53,599 bases of DNA, taken from the NCBI GenBank assembly GCA_002343455.1, contig DDSR01000312.1, positions 4,294 to 57,892 of the forward strand, in the 5' to 3' direction. Positions 35,066-42,972 of the stretch are shown piece by piece; within the stretch, counting starts at the first letter, position 1; each line of letters starts with the position of its first letter. The notes below the pieces were generated by a model. It was not told the DNA's origin and did no database searches. It worked only from the letters and a program-made list of their open reading frames with translations. Origin of the DNA: Deltaproteobacteria bacterium UBA2385. GTDB lineage: Bacteria > Myxococcota_A > UBA796 > UBA2385. The translations under genes were made by a program, and so were the position numbers.

Positions 35066-35829
35066 GGGTGCCTCCAGGCGGGGGGGCGCTTGTCGAGGAA
35101 GGCCTGAAGGCCCTCGGTGGCGTCGGGGTGGGCCATCAGCTCCTCCAGGTAGAGGCGCTCCAGCGCGGGCAGCTCCTCGGCCAGCGCCCGAGCCATCGGC
35201 CGGCGCGCGGCCCGCCAGGCGACGCGCAGGGCCGCCGGAGAGAGCGGGGCCAGGGCCGAGTCGTACCAGGCGAGCAAGGCGGCGCCGGGGTCCTCGATGC
35301 AGCGATCGGCGAGGCCCATCGCGGCGGCCTCGGGGCCCCGCAGGCGCTCGGCGCTGGTCACGAGGCGGGTGGCGACGGCGCCGCCGACCCTCCAGGGCAG
35401 GGCCATGGCGGCGATCGGCGGGAAGACCGCGAGCCGCACCTCGGGCACGGAGAAGACCGCGCTCGGCGAGCAGTAGACGGTGCCGCACCAGGTGGCCAGC
35501 TCGGCCCCTCCCCCCAGGCACTGGCCGCGCACGACCGCCGCGGTCGGGATGCCCAGCGCCTCCAGCTCGACGAAGAGGCGGTGGAAGCCGGGCAGCATCG
35601 CCCCGACCACATCGGGCAGGTGCTCTGCGACCGAGGCGCCGTAGCTGAAGTGGTCCCCCTCGCTGTCGAAGAGGATCAGCCGCAGCGAGGGGCGCTCGGA
35701 CAGGCGAGCGAGGTGGGCGCGCACGGCCGCCACCGCGGCCATGTCGACGATGTTGGCCGGTGGGCGGGCCAGGACGATCCGCTCGACGCCGCCGTCGCGC
35801 AGGGTCTCGCTGTGGATGGCTTCGGACAT
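35062..35829 (-). CDS. dch: Cyclohexa-1,5-diene-1-carbonyl-CoA hydratase
   Basis: A 255-residue crotonase-fold protein. FDSEGDHFSYGASVAEHLPD followed by VVGAMLPGFHRLFVELEALG, and RGQCLGGGAELATWCGTVYC, match dienoyl-CoA hydratases of anaerobic benzoate pathways (Dch) more closely than general enoyl-CoA hydratases. It adds water to the diene made by benzoyl-CoA reductase, giving 6-hydroxycyclohex-1-ene-1-carbonyl-CoA. It lies 18 bases after had and overlaps bcrC by four bases, the functional order of the pathway. The C-terminal FLDKRPPAWRHP is a usual crotonase ending. Confidence 0.87.
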   Translation of the reverse strand: MSEAIHSETLRDGGVERIVLARPPANIVDMAAVAAVRAHLARLSERPSLRLILFDSEGDHFSYGASVAEHLPDVVGAMLPGFHRLFVELEALGIPTAAVVRGQCLGGGAELATWCGTVYCSPSAVFSVPEVRLAVFPPIAAMALPWRVGGAVATRLVTSAERLRGPEAAAMGLADRCIEDPGAALLAWYDSALAPLSPAALRVAWRAARRPMARALAEELPALERLYLEELMAHPDATEGLQAFLDKRPPAWRHP

Positions 35830-35847
35830 GGTGCGCTCGGCTGGGGT

Positions 35848-36933
35848 TCAGGGGACCAGGACGATTCGTCGTTGGACACGGTGCTCGTGCACATCCTCGA
35901 AGGCCTCGGCGATGGCGCTCAGCGGCCGCAGCTCGGTCTGGCCGCGCAGATCGATGGCGCCAGACAGAGCCAGCTCCACGATCTCCGGGTACAGCGCGGG
36001 CGCGCAGCCCCAGTTGCCCAGGGCGCGGGCGTCGTAGGCCATCAGGTTGGAGAGCCGCAGCTCGAGCTTGTCCATCGTGAAGCCGACGACGCAGAGGGTG
36101 GCGCCGTGGACCAGCAGCTCCCAGGCGGTGGCCTGCCCGGCCGCCGAGCCGGAGCACTCCAGGATGGTCCAGCGGGTCGCGGGCGCGCCGGCCTCCGCCG
36201 CCCAGGCGGCGATGGCCTTCTTGAGCTCGCGGGGGCTCTGCGCCCGGGGGTCCAGGACCAGCCCCGCGCCGCGCTCGCGGGCCGCCTGCAGCCGCGCCGG
36301 GCTGAGGTCGATCCCGACCACCAGGGCCCCCAGGGCCAGCGCGATCTGCGCGGCGTAGCCACCGACACCACCCAGGCCGATGACGACCACCAGCTCGCCC
36401 CGGCTGACCCCCGCCCGGCGGATGGCCTGGTAGGGGGTGGAGACAGCGTCGGCGATCACGGCGAGGTGGCGCAGGCTCAGCCCGGCCTCGCCCAGCGGCG
36501 CGTCGGGATCGCCGCTGTAGCCGGGCACGGGGCACAGGCCGCGCGAGGGCACCACCACGTGCGAGGCGAAGCCGCCGTCCCGGTCGTTGCCCGGCATCAC
36601 CTGGGCCTTGCAGATCATCGTGTGGCCCGCCCGGCAGTCCGCGCACTCCCCACAGGGGATGACGGCGGGCACCACCACCGCCTGTCCGACGAGGTGCTCG
36701 CCCGCCGCTCCGGCGGCGCGGACGACGCCGGCGATCTCGTGGCCCAGGATCAACGGCAGCGGGTGCCGGGTCCGCACGCCCTCGTACAGGAAGCCCAGGT
36801 CCGTGTGACAGAGGCCGCAGCCGACCACCTCGACCAGGGCCTCGCCGGCCGCCAGCTCGCCCGGCTCGCGCACCGCCTCGCGCAGGGGCTGGCCGGCCTG
36901 GACCATCTCGAAGCCATGAAGCTGGAGCCCCAC
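35848..36933 (-). CDS. had: 6-hydroxycyclohex-1-ene-1-carbonyl-CoA dehydrogenase
   Basis: A 361-residue zinc-type alcohol dehydrogenase. The catalytic zinc region is GCGLCHTDLGFLYEG and LPLILGHEIAGVV; structural zinc ligands are in VIPCGECADCRAGHTMICKA; the NAD loop is VVVIGLGGVGGYAAQIALAL. In context with dch and bcrCBAD it is Had, which oxidises the hydroxyl group of the Dch product to the 6-oxo compound. The substrate call rests mainly on gene neighbourhood. A GTG starts it, one base after the amidohydrolase stop. Confidence 0.85.
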   Translation of the reverse strand: MGLQLHGFEMVQAGQPLREAVREPGELAAGEALVEVVGCGLCHTDLGFLYEGVRTRHPLPLILGHEIAGVVRAAGAAGEHLVGQAVVVPAVIPCGECADCRAGHTMICKAQVMPGNDRDGGFASHVVVPSRGLCPVPGYSGDPDAPLGEAGLSLRHLAVIADAVSTPYQAIRRAGVSRGELVVVIGLGGVGGYAAQIALALGALVVGIDLSPARLQAARERGAGLVLDPRAQSPRELKKAIAAWAAEAGAPATRWTILECSGSAAGQATAWELLVHGATLCVVGFTMDKLELRLSNLMAYDARALGNWGCAPALYPEIVELALSGAIDLRGQTELRPLSAIAEAFEDVHEHRVQRRIVLVP

Positions 36934-36934
36934 C

Positions 36935-37789
36935 TCAACCTCCCAGGCCGAAGATGCGGCGGGCGTTCAGGGAGAGGACCCGCTCGGCCCGGTCCGGCGC
37001 CAGGCCCAGCTGCTCGAAGTCGGCGAGGTAGCGCTGCCAGGAGAGGCCGTTGGTCCCGAAGAGGATCTTCTCGCTGCCGGTGCGCGACTTCATGAAGGTG
37101 ACCAGGGTCGGGCTGAGGTACTTGGGCAGCCAGGCGCTGGTCGAGACGTAGACGTTGGGCCACTTGCTGGCGACAGCCAGGGCCTCGTCGACCCAGGGGT
37201 AGCCCGTGTGGGTGCCGACCAGCGTCAGATCCGGGAAGTCGCAGGCGATGCGGTCGAGCTGCATCGGCCGCCCGTGCTCGCTGGGCATGGCCTCCAGCAC
37301 GTGGCCGATCTGCATCGTGACCGGGACGCCGAGGCCCTCGCACAGCGCGTACAGAGGGTACATCTTGCGGTGGTCCAGGCCGATGTCGTAGCCGTAGACG
37401 TGCAGGTAGACGCCTTTGTACTGGTTCTCACGCACATCACGCTCGACCTTCTCCAGGCTCTGCCGGATGTGCAGCGGGTCGTAGTCGGCCAGCCCGTAGA
37501 CCCGGCCCGGGAAGCGCCGGGTCAAGGCGACGATGTGGTCGGTCATGTCCAGGGCGAAGCGCTCCTGGCGGGTGTAGGACCAGGCCAGCAGATCGGTGGC
37601 CAGCACCGTCCGTACGCCCGCGGCGTCCATCGCCGCGATCATCTCTTCCGCGGTGGCGAAACCCTCACCCCAGGCCTGCTCCACCTTGCACTTCAGCTCA
37701 CCGGGGGAGTTGGTGGCATGGACCCAGGAGTCCTTCCACTCCCGCAGCAGGAGGGGAAAGAGCGTGTCGACCGCGGAGCCTTCGGTCAT
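36935..37789 (-). CDS. Amidohydrolase-2-family protein heading the benzoyl-CoA operon
   Basis: A 284-residue protein of the ACMSD-like amidohydrolase group (COG2159 type): VYGLADYDPLHIRQSLEKVE, KGVYLHVYGYDIGLDHRKMY, DLTLVGTHTGYPWVDEALAV, KILFGTNGLSW and the C-terminal LNARRIFGLGG. The usual N-terminal HxH metal motif is absent, and an in-frame stop lies just before the TTG at 37846, so no further extension is possible. The metal site may therefore be incomplete. ATG 37789 has AGGA seven bases upstream. As the first gene of the operon it could stand where the ring hydrolase gene (oah) is expected, or act in a side reaction; this is open. It is not homologous to crotonase-fold Oah/BamA. Confidence 0.78.
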   Translation of the reverse strand: MTEGSAVDTLFPLLLREWKDSWVHATNSPGELKCKVEQAWGEGFATAEEMIAAMDAAGVRTVLATDLLAWSYTRQERFALDMTDHIVALTRRFPGRVYGLADYDPLHIRQSLEKVERDVRENQYKGVYLHVYGYDIGLDHRKMYPLYALCEGLGVPVTMQIGHVLEAMPSEHGRPMQLDRIACDFPDLTLVGTHTGYPWVDEALAVASKWPNVYVSTSAWLPKYLSPTLVTFMKSRTGSEKILFGTNGLSWQRYLADFEQLGLAPDRAERVLSLNARRIFGLGG

Positions 37790-37814
37790 GGCGTCGTCCT
37801 GGGCGATGGGGCGT

Positions 37815-37871
37815 GGTTGGAGGACGGTCGTATGTCCGACCTCCAACCCTCACCATCGGTCGATCGACCGA
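37815..37871. promoter_or_regulatory. Two palindromes upstream of the benzoyl-CoA operon
   Basis: GGTTGGAGG (37815-37823) and CCTCCAACC (37840-37848) form a 9-base inverted repeat, extended by inner CGG/CCG after an A/A mismatch. Next to it, 37856-37871 is a perfect 16-base palindrome, TCGGTCGATCGACCGA. Both lie in the 107-base gap between the kinase stop and the amidohydrolase start. The first is 26 bases before that start codon. They could be operators for a dimeric repressor, or the first could end the kinase transcript; no U-tract supports the latter. Confidence 0.5.
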
Positions 37872-37896
37872 CTCGCCCGGATCTCCTCCCAGGATC

Positions 37897-40311
37897 CTAC
37901 TTGCAGACCATCGCCGTCCCGGACATCGTACAGGTCAGCGACGAGCCCGAGCGCGCGCCCGAGAAGCGCCCCGGCGACAGGCCTCCGTTGAAGTGCAGGC
38001 TGCAGTCCTCGCCCGCGGGGACCCCGCTGACGGTGGTGGCCCCTCCGCCGAAGGTGCCCTTGCCGCGGAAGCCGCTGGGACAGAGCACCGTCACCGAGGT
38101 GAAGGAGCTCGGGTCGCCCAGGCGGACGGCGATGGAGCCCGGCGCGGTGCTGGGCTTGGGCGCCGCCGCCGGCGCAGCGGCCGCGCTGGAGGAGCTGGAG
38201 GAGCTGGACCGGGTCCCGCCGCCCGTGGACTTCTTGGGCGTGGGCGCCGGCGCGGGGGCCACCACGCCGGTGTCGACCTCCTTCTTGCGCGTGCCCGCGT
38301 CCACGACCGTCGCCGCGGCCGAGGGGGCCGTCGCCACGGCGGCGGTCGCGTCGGACGAGTCCCCGCTGCCCGGCCGCAGCCAGACAGCCACCACGACGGC
38401 CATGACGATCAGGACCATGCAAGCGAACAGGATGGCGTACAGCCGCGTCGACTGGACCCGCTGCTCGGGGTCCACCGGGGCGTTGCCGGGCACCGGCCCG
38501 GCCACCTGGAAGGGGGTCTGGGCCGCACCTCCGCCGTAGCCAGCCACCGGCCCCTGGATCATCTGCCCGGGCCCCTGCGGAGCGTAGGCCGGCGGCCCGG
38601 GCACCCCGGGGGGAGGAGGAGGCGAGCCGTAGCCCACCGCGGGGGGGCCGCCGTAGCCAGCTGCCGGAGGCCCACCGTAGCCAGCCGCCGGAGGAGGGGG
38701 ACCGCCCATGCCCATCCCGGGAGGAGGAGGAGGCCCTCCCCCCATCGGCGCCATTCCAGGCGGCGGTCCCGAGGGGTAGCTCGGCCCCGGTGGGGGTCCG
38801 GCCGGCGCGCCGCCCGCCCGGCCGCGGTCCGCCTTGGGGGCGGGGATGGCGAAGAAGGCGGTGGCGCTGGGGTCGGCGTTGGCCTCGACCAGGTCCCCGT
38901 CGGCCGACAGCGGCACCATCTCCAGCATCCCCGTCTCCTGAGGGCTGCGCTGGCCGACCTGCTTCAGCGGCCGACGGTTGGCCGAAGGCGGCGGACCGCT
39001 CGGCGCAAAGGGCTCCGCGCGGCTGGCAGCGCCCCCCACGGGGGGACGGGTTGGCTTCCGACCGGGAGGTCCGGAACCATTGGACGACATGGGCTCTCCA
39101 AGCTGTGGAGGTGGCGCAGCGGGGCCGGGCGAAGGCGCGACACGCGGAGGAGCAGGAGGGGGCGGAGGGGGAGGTCGACCGGCAGCCACCGGCGGCGCCG
39201 AGGGAGGGCCCGCCGGCCGGGTCCGCTCGACCGGCGGCGAAGGGGCGTGGGCGGAGGCCTGCTGCTCGCGAGCCATGGACTGGCGCAGCCGCTCCTCGAT
39301 CGTCAGACGCCGCCCGCGCGCCGAGGTTCGCGAGGCCGAGGAGGCCTCCTCCGGACCGGGCGCGTCGCCGATGGGCTTGATCGAGCCGTAGAGGAACTCG
39401 CAGAACTCCTTCAGGTAGGAGCCGCGGTCGCGGTACAGCTGCCGCCGCAGGTCGACCAGCGCGTCCTGGCCGGTCTGGTAGCGGTCCTCGGGCCGCCGCT
39501 GCAGCAGGCGGGTCACGATCGGCCCGTGCGCGGGCAGCCGCATCTCCAGCTCGGTGCACTGCCGGGTCAGCTCCCCGCCCTCGATCGCCCGGTAGACGTC
39601 GCCGATCGGATCCCGGCTGTTGGTCGGGACCCGGTAGGCCGCGTCGTTCATCAGCAGCTCGTAGAGGATCAGCCCCAGCGCGAAGAGGTCGGTGCGGTGG
39701 TCGATCTCCTCGCCCCGGGCCTGCTCGGGCGCCATGTAGATCGGCGTGCCCTTGACCCGGCTCTTCTCTTCCTTGGCGAAGTCGGCGTTGTCGACCCGGG
39801 CCAGGCCGAAGTCGAGGATCTTCACCTCGCCCTGCGGCGTCAGCATCACGTTGGCGGGCTTGAGGTCGCGGTGCACCAGCCGCAAGGGCTCGCCGTTGTC
39901 GCCCGGCGTCGTGTAGGCCTGGTAGAGGGCGTCGGCCAGCTCGCAGCCGATCTCGATGGCCGCCTCGGTGAAGACCTGCTCCTTGGCCTTGGCCAGCGCC
40001 TCTTGCACCTCGCGCAGGGTCAGGCCGTGGATGTGCTCCATCACGACGGCGTTGTCGTCCTCGAGGTACTCGAAGACCCGCACGATGCCGCGGTGCTTGA
40101 CCTGGTCGAGCAGGGCGAACTCCTGGAGCAGCAGGTCCACCGAGCGGTGGTCCGCCGTGTCCTTCAGGCGCTTGATCGCCACCATCCGACGCTTGGCCGG
40201 GTTGCGTCCACGCGCCGGGGTCTCGCCGATGGCCAGGTAGACCGTGCCGTAGTGGCCAGCCCCCAGCTCGCGGAGGACCTCGTAGTTGCCGATGTACCGA
40301 GCCAAGCTCAC
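37897..40311 (-). CDS. Membrane Ser/Thr protein kinase (Hanks type)
   Basis: An 804-residue kinase. The catalytic domain (about 8-290) is intact: [15 protein letters not shown], invariant Lys in [40 protein letters not shown], and [17 protein letters not shown]. About 320-620 is a Pro/Gly-rich linker with repeats of the YGGPPAAG type. A single membrane span lies at about 624-645 ([20 protein letters not shown]). The outer part has a Ser-rich linker and a small beta domain ([20 protein letters not shown]) with four cysteines. The kinase faces the cytoplasm and the small domain the periplasm, typical of myxobacterial sensor kinases. The GTG start sits very close to its GGGAGG; a TTG two codons later has better spacing. 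Confidence 0.92.
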   Translation of the reverse strand: MSLARYIGNYEVLRELGAGHYGTVYLAIGETPARGRNPAKRRMVAIKRLKDTADHRSVDLLLQEFALLDQVKHRGIVRVFEYLEDDNAVVMEHIHGLTLREVQEALAKAKEQVFTEAAIEIGCELADALYQAYTTPGDNGEPLRLVHRDLKPANVMLTPQGEVKILDFGLARVDNADFAKEEKSRVKGTPIYMAPEQARGEEIDHRTDLFALGLILYELLMNDAAYRVPTNSRDPIGDVYRAIEGGELTRQCTELEMRLPAHGPIVTRLLQRRPEDRYQTGQDALVDLRRQLYRDRGSYLKEFCEFLYGSIKPIGDAPGPEEASSASRTSARGRRLTIEERLRQSMAREQQASAHAPSPPVERTRPAGPPSAPPVAAGRPPPPPPPAPPRVAPSPGPAAPPPQLGEPMSSNGSGPPGRKPTRPPVGGAASRAEPFAPSGPPPSANRRPLKQVGQRSPQETGMLEMVPLSADGDLVEANADPSATAFFAIPAPKADRGRAGGAPAGPPPGPSYPSGPPPGMAPMGGGPPPPPGMGMGGPPPPAAGYGGPPAAGYGGPPAVGYGSPPPPPGVPGPPAYAPQGPGQMIQGPVAGYGGGAAQTPFQVAGPVPGNAPVDPEQRVQSTRLYAILFACMVLIVMAVVVAVWLRPGSGDSSDATAAVATAPSAAATVVDAGTRKKEVDTGVVAPAPAPTPKKSTGGGTRSSSSSSSSAAAAPAAAPKPSTAPGSIAVRLGDPSSFTSVTVLCPSGFRGKGTFGGGATTVSGVPAGEDCSLHFNGGLSPGRFSGARSGSSLTCTMSGTAMVCK

Positions 40312-40389
40312 CCCTCCCGGAGAAGACGTCTCTACCTCCGTGATCTTACACCCTCGGGGCCAAAGCGCCCCCCCTTGGAGGGCCGCGCC

Positions 40390-41862
40390 TCAGCCGCGCT
40401 TGCCCGGTGACGACCCGCGGCGGCTGCGGCCGAAGACGATCCGGCTGGTGTTGAAGCCGACCGCGCCGACGAAGCCCAGCGCCACCAGCAGGCCCAGGAT
40501 CGGCATCAGCACGGTCGCCGTGTGCCGGTAGCTCTGGGCCACGATGCGGTTGTCGGCGTCCCGCAGGCCCGGCGGGCCGTCCAGCCAGGCGCTGGGGTGG
40601 ATGCGCAGGCTGGACTCGGACTCGGCGAAGCTGGTCAGGCGCAGGCGGGTCTCGAAGCTGCGCCGGAGGTAGTGCGGATCGACCTGGTAGCGCACCTCGA
40701 ACCAGGTGTAGCGCTGGGAGGCGGCGGCGCGGAAGGCGTCGGCGAGGCCGTCGCGATCGGTCTTGACGAAGTCGAAGCCGCCCCCGCGGTTGGCGATGAA
40801 GGTCAGGCTGGCGTTGTCGATGCCCTCGCGCTCCAGGTCGCCGTCGATGCGCCGGTCCAGGTGCTTGCGGCCGCAGAGGTCGGTGGCCTGGACGGTGTTC
40901 TCGCGGCCCTTGGGCAGCTCGAAGAGCGGCCGGATGGGCCGCCCCAGGCCGACCGTGAAGACGGTGGGCCGCTTGCGGATGTCCTCGGCCTCGCGCCGGG
41001 CGGTCGAGAGGGACTCCAGCAGCCGCCCCAGCCGCTCGGCGTTGGTCGAGCAGGTGTCGCTGCTGGCCATGTTGTTGAAGCCGTCGGTCAGGGCGATGAT
41101 GACCGGCGAGGCCTGCTGCACATCGATGAAGTCGCGCACCGCCGGGGCCTGCAGCAGCGGCCCCGAGGCGTAGCGCACCGCCTCGTAGAGGTGGGTGAAG
41201 CCCGACTGGACCCGCAGCTCGTCCCGGACGACCTTGGTGTAGGAGCGCGCGTCGGTCAGCACGGTCAGATCGCCGCCGACCGGCTCGGGCTCGCCCGAGG
41301 TGAAGGAGAGCACGACCACCCCGGTCCGCACGCCGCCGCTGGGGAAGAAGGCCTCCTTGACCCCCGGCGTCAGCAGCGCCTCCTTCACCCGGTCCATCCG
41401 GGACAGGCCCCGCGCCCCCGTCTCGCTCATCGACGAGGAGCCGTCGATCACCAGGATGTAGAGCTGCGGCGAGTCCACCGGGTCGTGCGGGATGATCTCC
41501 ACGCTCATCCCCGGCGCGTCCTGGACCGTGCGGCCCTTGTGCACGACGCGCAGGTTCTCCTCGGTCAGCGGGATCGGGAAGGGGTCGCTGTCGAGCCGGA
41601 ACTGGATGGCCAGCCGGACCTGGCCGGCGCGGCGGTCGACGTGGGGCAGGCAGAGGTCCACGTCGTCGGGCTTGACCGAGCCGGCGCACTCGTCCGCCGT
41701 GGTGAAGATCTTCAGCTCGAGCTCGGTGTTCTTCTCGGAGACCGGGCGGGCGACCCGGGTGGTCGTGCCCGGGACCGCGATCAGCCCCGACTCCTTGCAG
41801 CCCACCAGGCCCAGGCCTCCGGCGAGCAGCAGCGCCAGGGCAGCGCGACGCGCGCGGCTCAC
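40390..41862 (-). CDS. VWA-domain lipoprotein
   Basis: A 490-residue protein beginning with a GTG and a lipoprotein signal (ALALLLAGGLGLVGC, lipid Cys22). The VWA domain is at about 130-340 with the MIDAS motif LYILVIDGSSSMSE and VIIALTDGFNNM. It contains cysteine pairs (DECAGSV, VDLCLPH; DTCSTN, DLCGRK) suited to the periplasm. A hydrophobic span near the C-terminus (TATVLMPILGLLVALGFVGA) is followed by a basic tail. VWA domains bind proteins through a metal. The start overlaps the stop of the membrane protein gene (GTGA), so the two are coupled. Its partner could be that membrane protein or the neighbouring FHA protein. Confidence 0.85.
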   Translation of the reverse strand: MSRARRAALALLLAGGLGLVGCKESGLIAVPGTTTRVARPVSEKNTELELKIFTTADECAGSVKPDDVDLCLPHVDRRAGQVRLAIQFRLDSDPFPIPLTEENLRVVHKGRTVQDAPGMSVEIIPHDPVDSPQLYILVIDGSSSMSETGARGLSRMDRVKEALLTPGVKEAFFPSGGVRTGVVVLSFTSGEPEPVGGDLTVLTDARSYTKVVRDELRVQSGFTHLYEAVRYASGPLLQAPAVRDFIDVQQASPVIIALTDGFNNMASSDTCSTNAERLGRLLESLSTARREAEDIRKRPTVFTVGLGRPIRPLFELPKGRENTVQATDLCGRKHLDRRIDGDLEREGIDNASLTFIANRGGGFDFVKTDRDGLADAFRAAASQRYTWFEVRYQVDPHYLRRSFETRLRLTSFAESESSLRIHPSAWLDGPPGLRDADNRIVAQSYRHTATVLMPILGLLVALGFVGAVGFNTSRIVFGRSRRGSSPGKRG

Positions 41863-42860
41863 AGCTCCTCCCGGGGGAGCATCAGGAACTCCAGCTCGGC
41901 CTTGTGCTCGCCCTGGCCCATCACGATGCGATCCCCGCTGTTGAGCTCGGTCTCCAGCGGCGCCGGACGGCGGGCGTCGTAGCGCAGATCGATGCGCTCC
42001 AGGAAGCGTCGGACCAGCGTCGGCTGCAAGGAGAGGCCGCGCGCCGAGTAGCGCCCCTTGGAGTCCACCGCGACCGAGACGTGCATCTCCATCACGCCGT
42101 CCTCGACCGGCAGGAAGAGGTCCAGGCCGCGCGGGAAGTGCCCGACGAAGCGCTCCTTCGGGCTGGCGTCGGTCGCGGGGATGGGGATCCGGCGACCGTA
42201 GCGGGTCGGCGAGAGGACCCGGATCCACCCGGCATAGAGGTCGTCGGGGATGGGCCAGGTGATGAAGCCGTACAGCAGGCCCCAGACCAGGCCCAGGCTG
42301 GCGCTGGCCAGGTACAGGTCGGTCAGCCCTTGGAAGTTGGCGCCCAGGATGTGCCAGGCCGCGCCGGCCGCCAGGGCCGAGGTGACCCCCCCGGCGACAT
42401 GGCTGACCGCGTGGTTCATCTTGCGCACGACCGCGCCGGCGATGCCCGTGGACATGCCGGCCATGAAGAGCGCGCCCAGGCGGTAGCGCAGGCTGACCAG
42501 CGAGGCGTCGCCAGCGTCGTCCTGCCACTCGCCGGGCATCAGGACGGGCACCAGCAGGGTCCAGACCCAGTACCACAGCAGGGTGTTGCCCAGCGCGATG
42601 CCCATGGCCAGCGCGGTGCGGCCCAGGCGCTTGAGCAGGGGCCGGCGGTAGAGATTGTCCTCGCCCAGGATGGAGGCGCCGGCGACGGCCGCGGCGATGG
42701 CGCCCAGCAGCATCGGGCCGTCCCACTCCGGCGGCCACTTGGGCCCCCCGATGATGGAGAGGGAGAGGACGAAGAACCAGGCGAGGAGCCCGGCCCCACC
42801 GCACCACAGCGCCATCAGCAGGTGCCGCCAGCGGGTGTAGGGAACGAGGAAGATGTTCAT
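41859..42860 (-). CDS. Multi-span membrane protein with C-terminal FHA-like segment
   Basis: A 333-residue membrane protein starting MNIFLVPYTRWRHLLMALWC. About five to six hydrophobic spans lie in the first 205 residues (GGAGLLAWFFVLSLSIIGG, LLGAIAAAVAGASILG, ALGNTLLWYWVWTLLVPVL, GAAWHILG and LGLVWGLLYGFITW). The last 120 residues are soluble and beta-rich, ending ELNSGDRIVMGQGEHKAELE, which resembles the last strands of an FHA domain; the phosphopeptide-binding residues cannot be assigned, so the domain may be degenerate. It is coupled to the VWA lipoprotein. The gene diverges from the plus-strand FHA protein across 109 bases. A role in a kinase/FHA signalling module is inferred from neighbours. 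Confidence 0.75.
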   Translation of the reverse strand: MNIFLVPYTRWRHLLMALWCGGAGLLAWFFVLSLSIIGGPKWPPEWDGPMLLGAIAAAVAGASILGEDNLYRRPLLKRLGRTALAMGIALGNTLLWYWVWTLLVPVLMPGEWQDDAGDASLVSLRYRLGALFMAGMSTGIAGAVVRKMNHAVSHVAGGVTSALAAGAAWHILGANFQGLTDLYLASASLGLVWGLLYGFITWPIPDDLYAGWIRVLSPTRYGRRIPIPATDASPKERFVGHFPRGLDLFLPVEDGVMEMHVSVAVDSKGRYSARGLSLQPTLVRRFLERIDLRYDARRPAPLETELNSGDRIVMGQGEHKAELEFLMLPREEL

Positions 42861-42955
42861 CGGCGCTGGGGGGGTTCAGGTCGGCGCCCAGTGTAGCGCG
42901 GATGCCGTCTCGGGGATCGCAGGGGCGCGCCCGCCAAGCCACCGGCGCCATGGGA

Positions 42956-42972
42956 TACCATCCTCCCCCATG
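42956..42972 (+). promoter_or_regulatory. Putative -10 box with leaderless start before the FHA gene
   Basis: TACCAT at 42956-42961 is followed by eight C/T bases and then ATGGCC at 42970. There is no Shine-Dalgarno. The spacing places the expected transcript start at the ATG. The layout repeats that of 18088-18102 in front of an unrelated gene. Confidence 0.4.
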
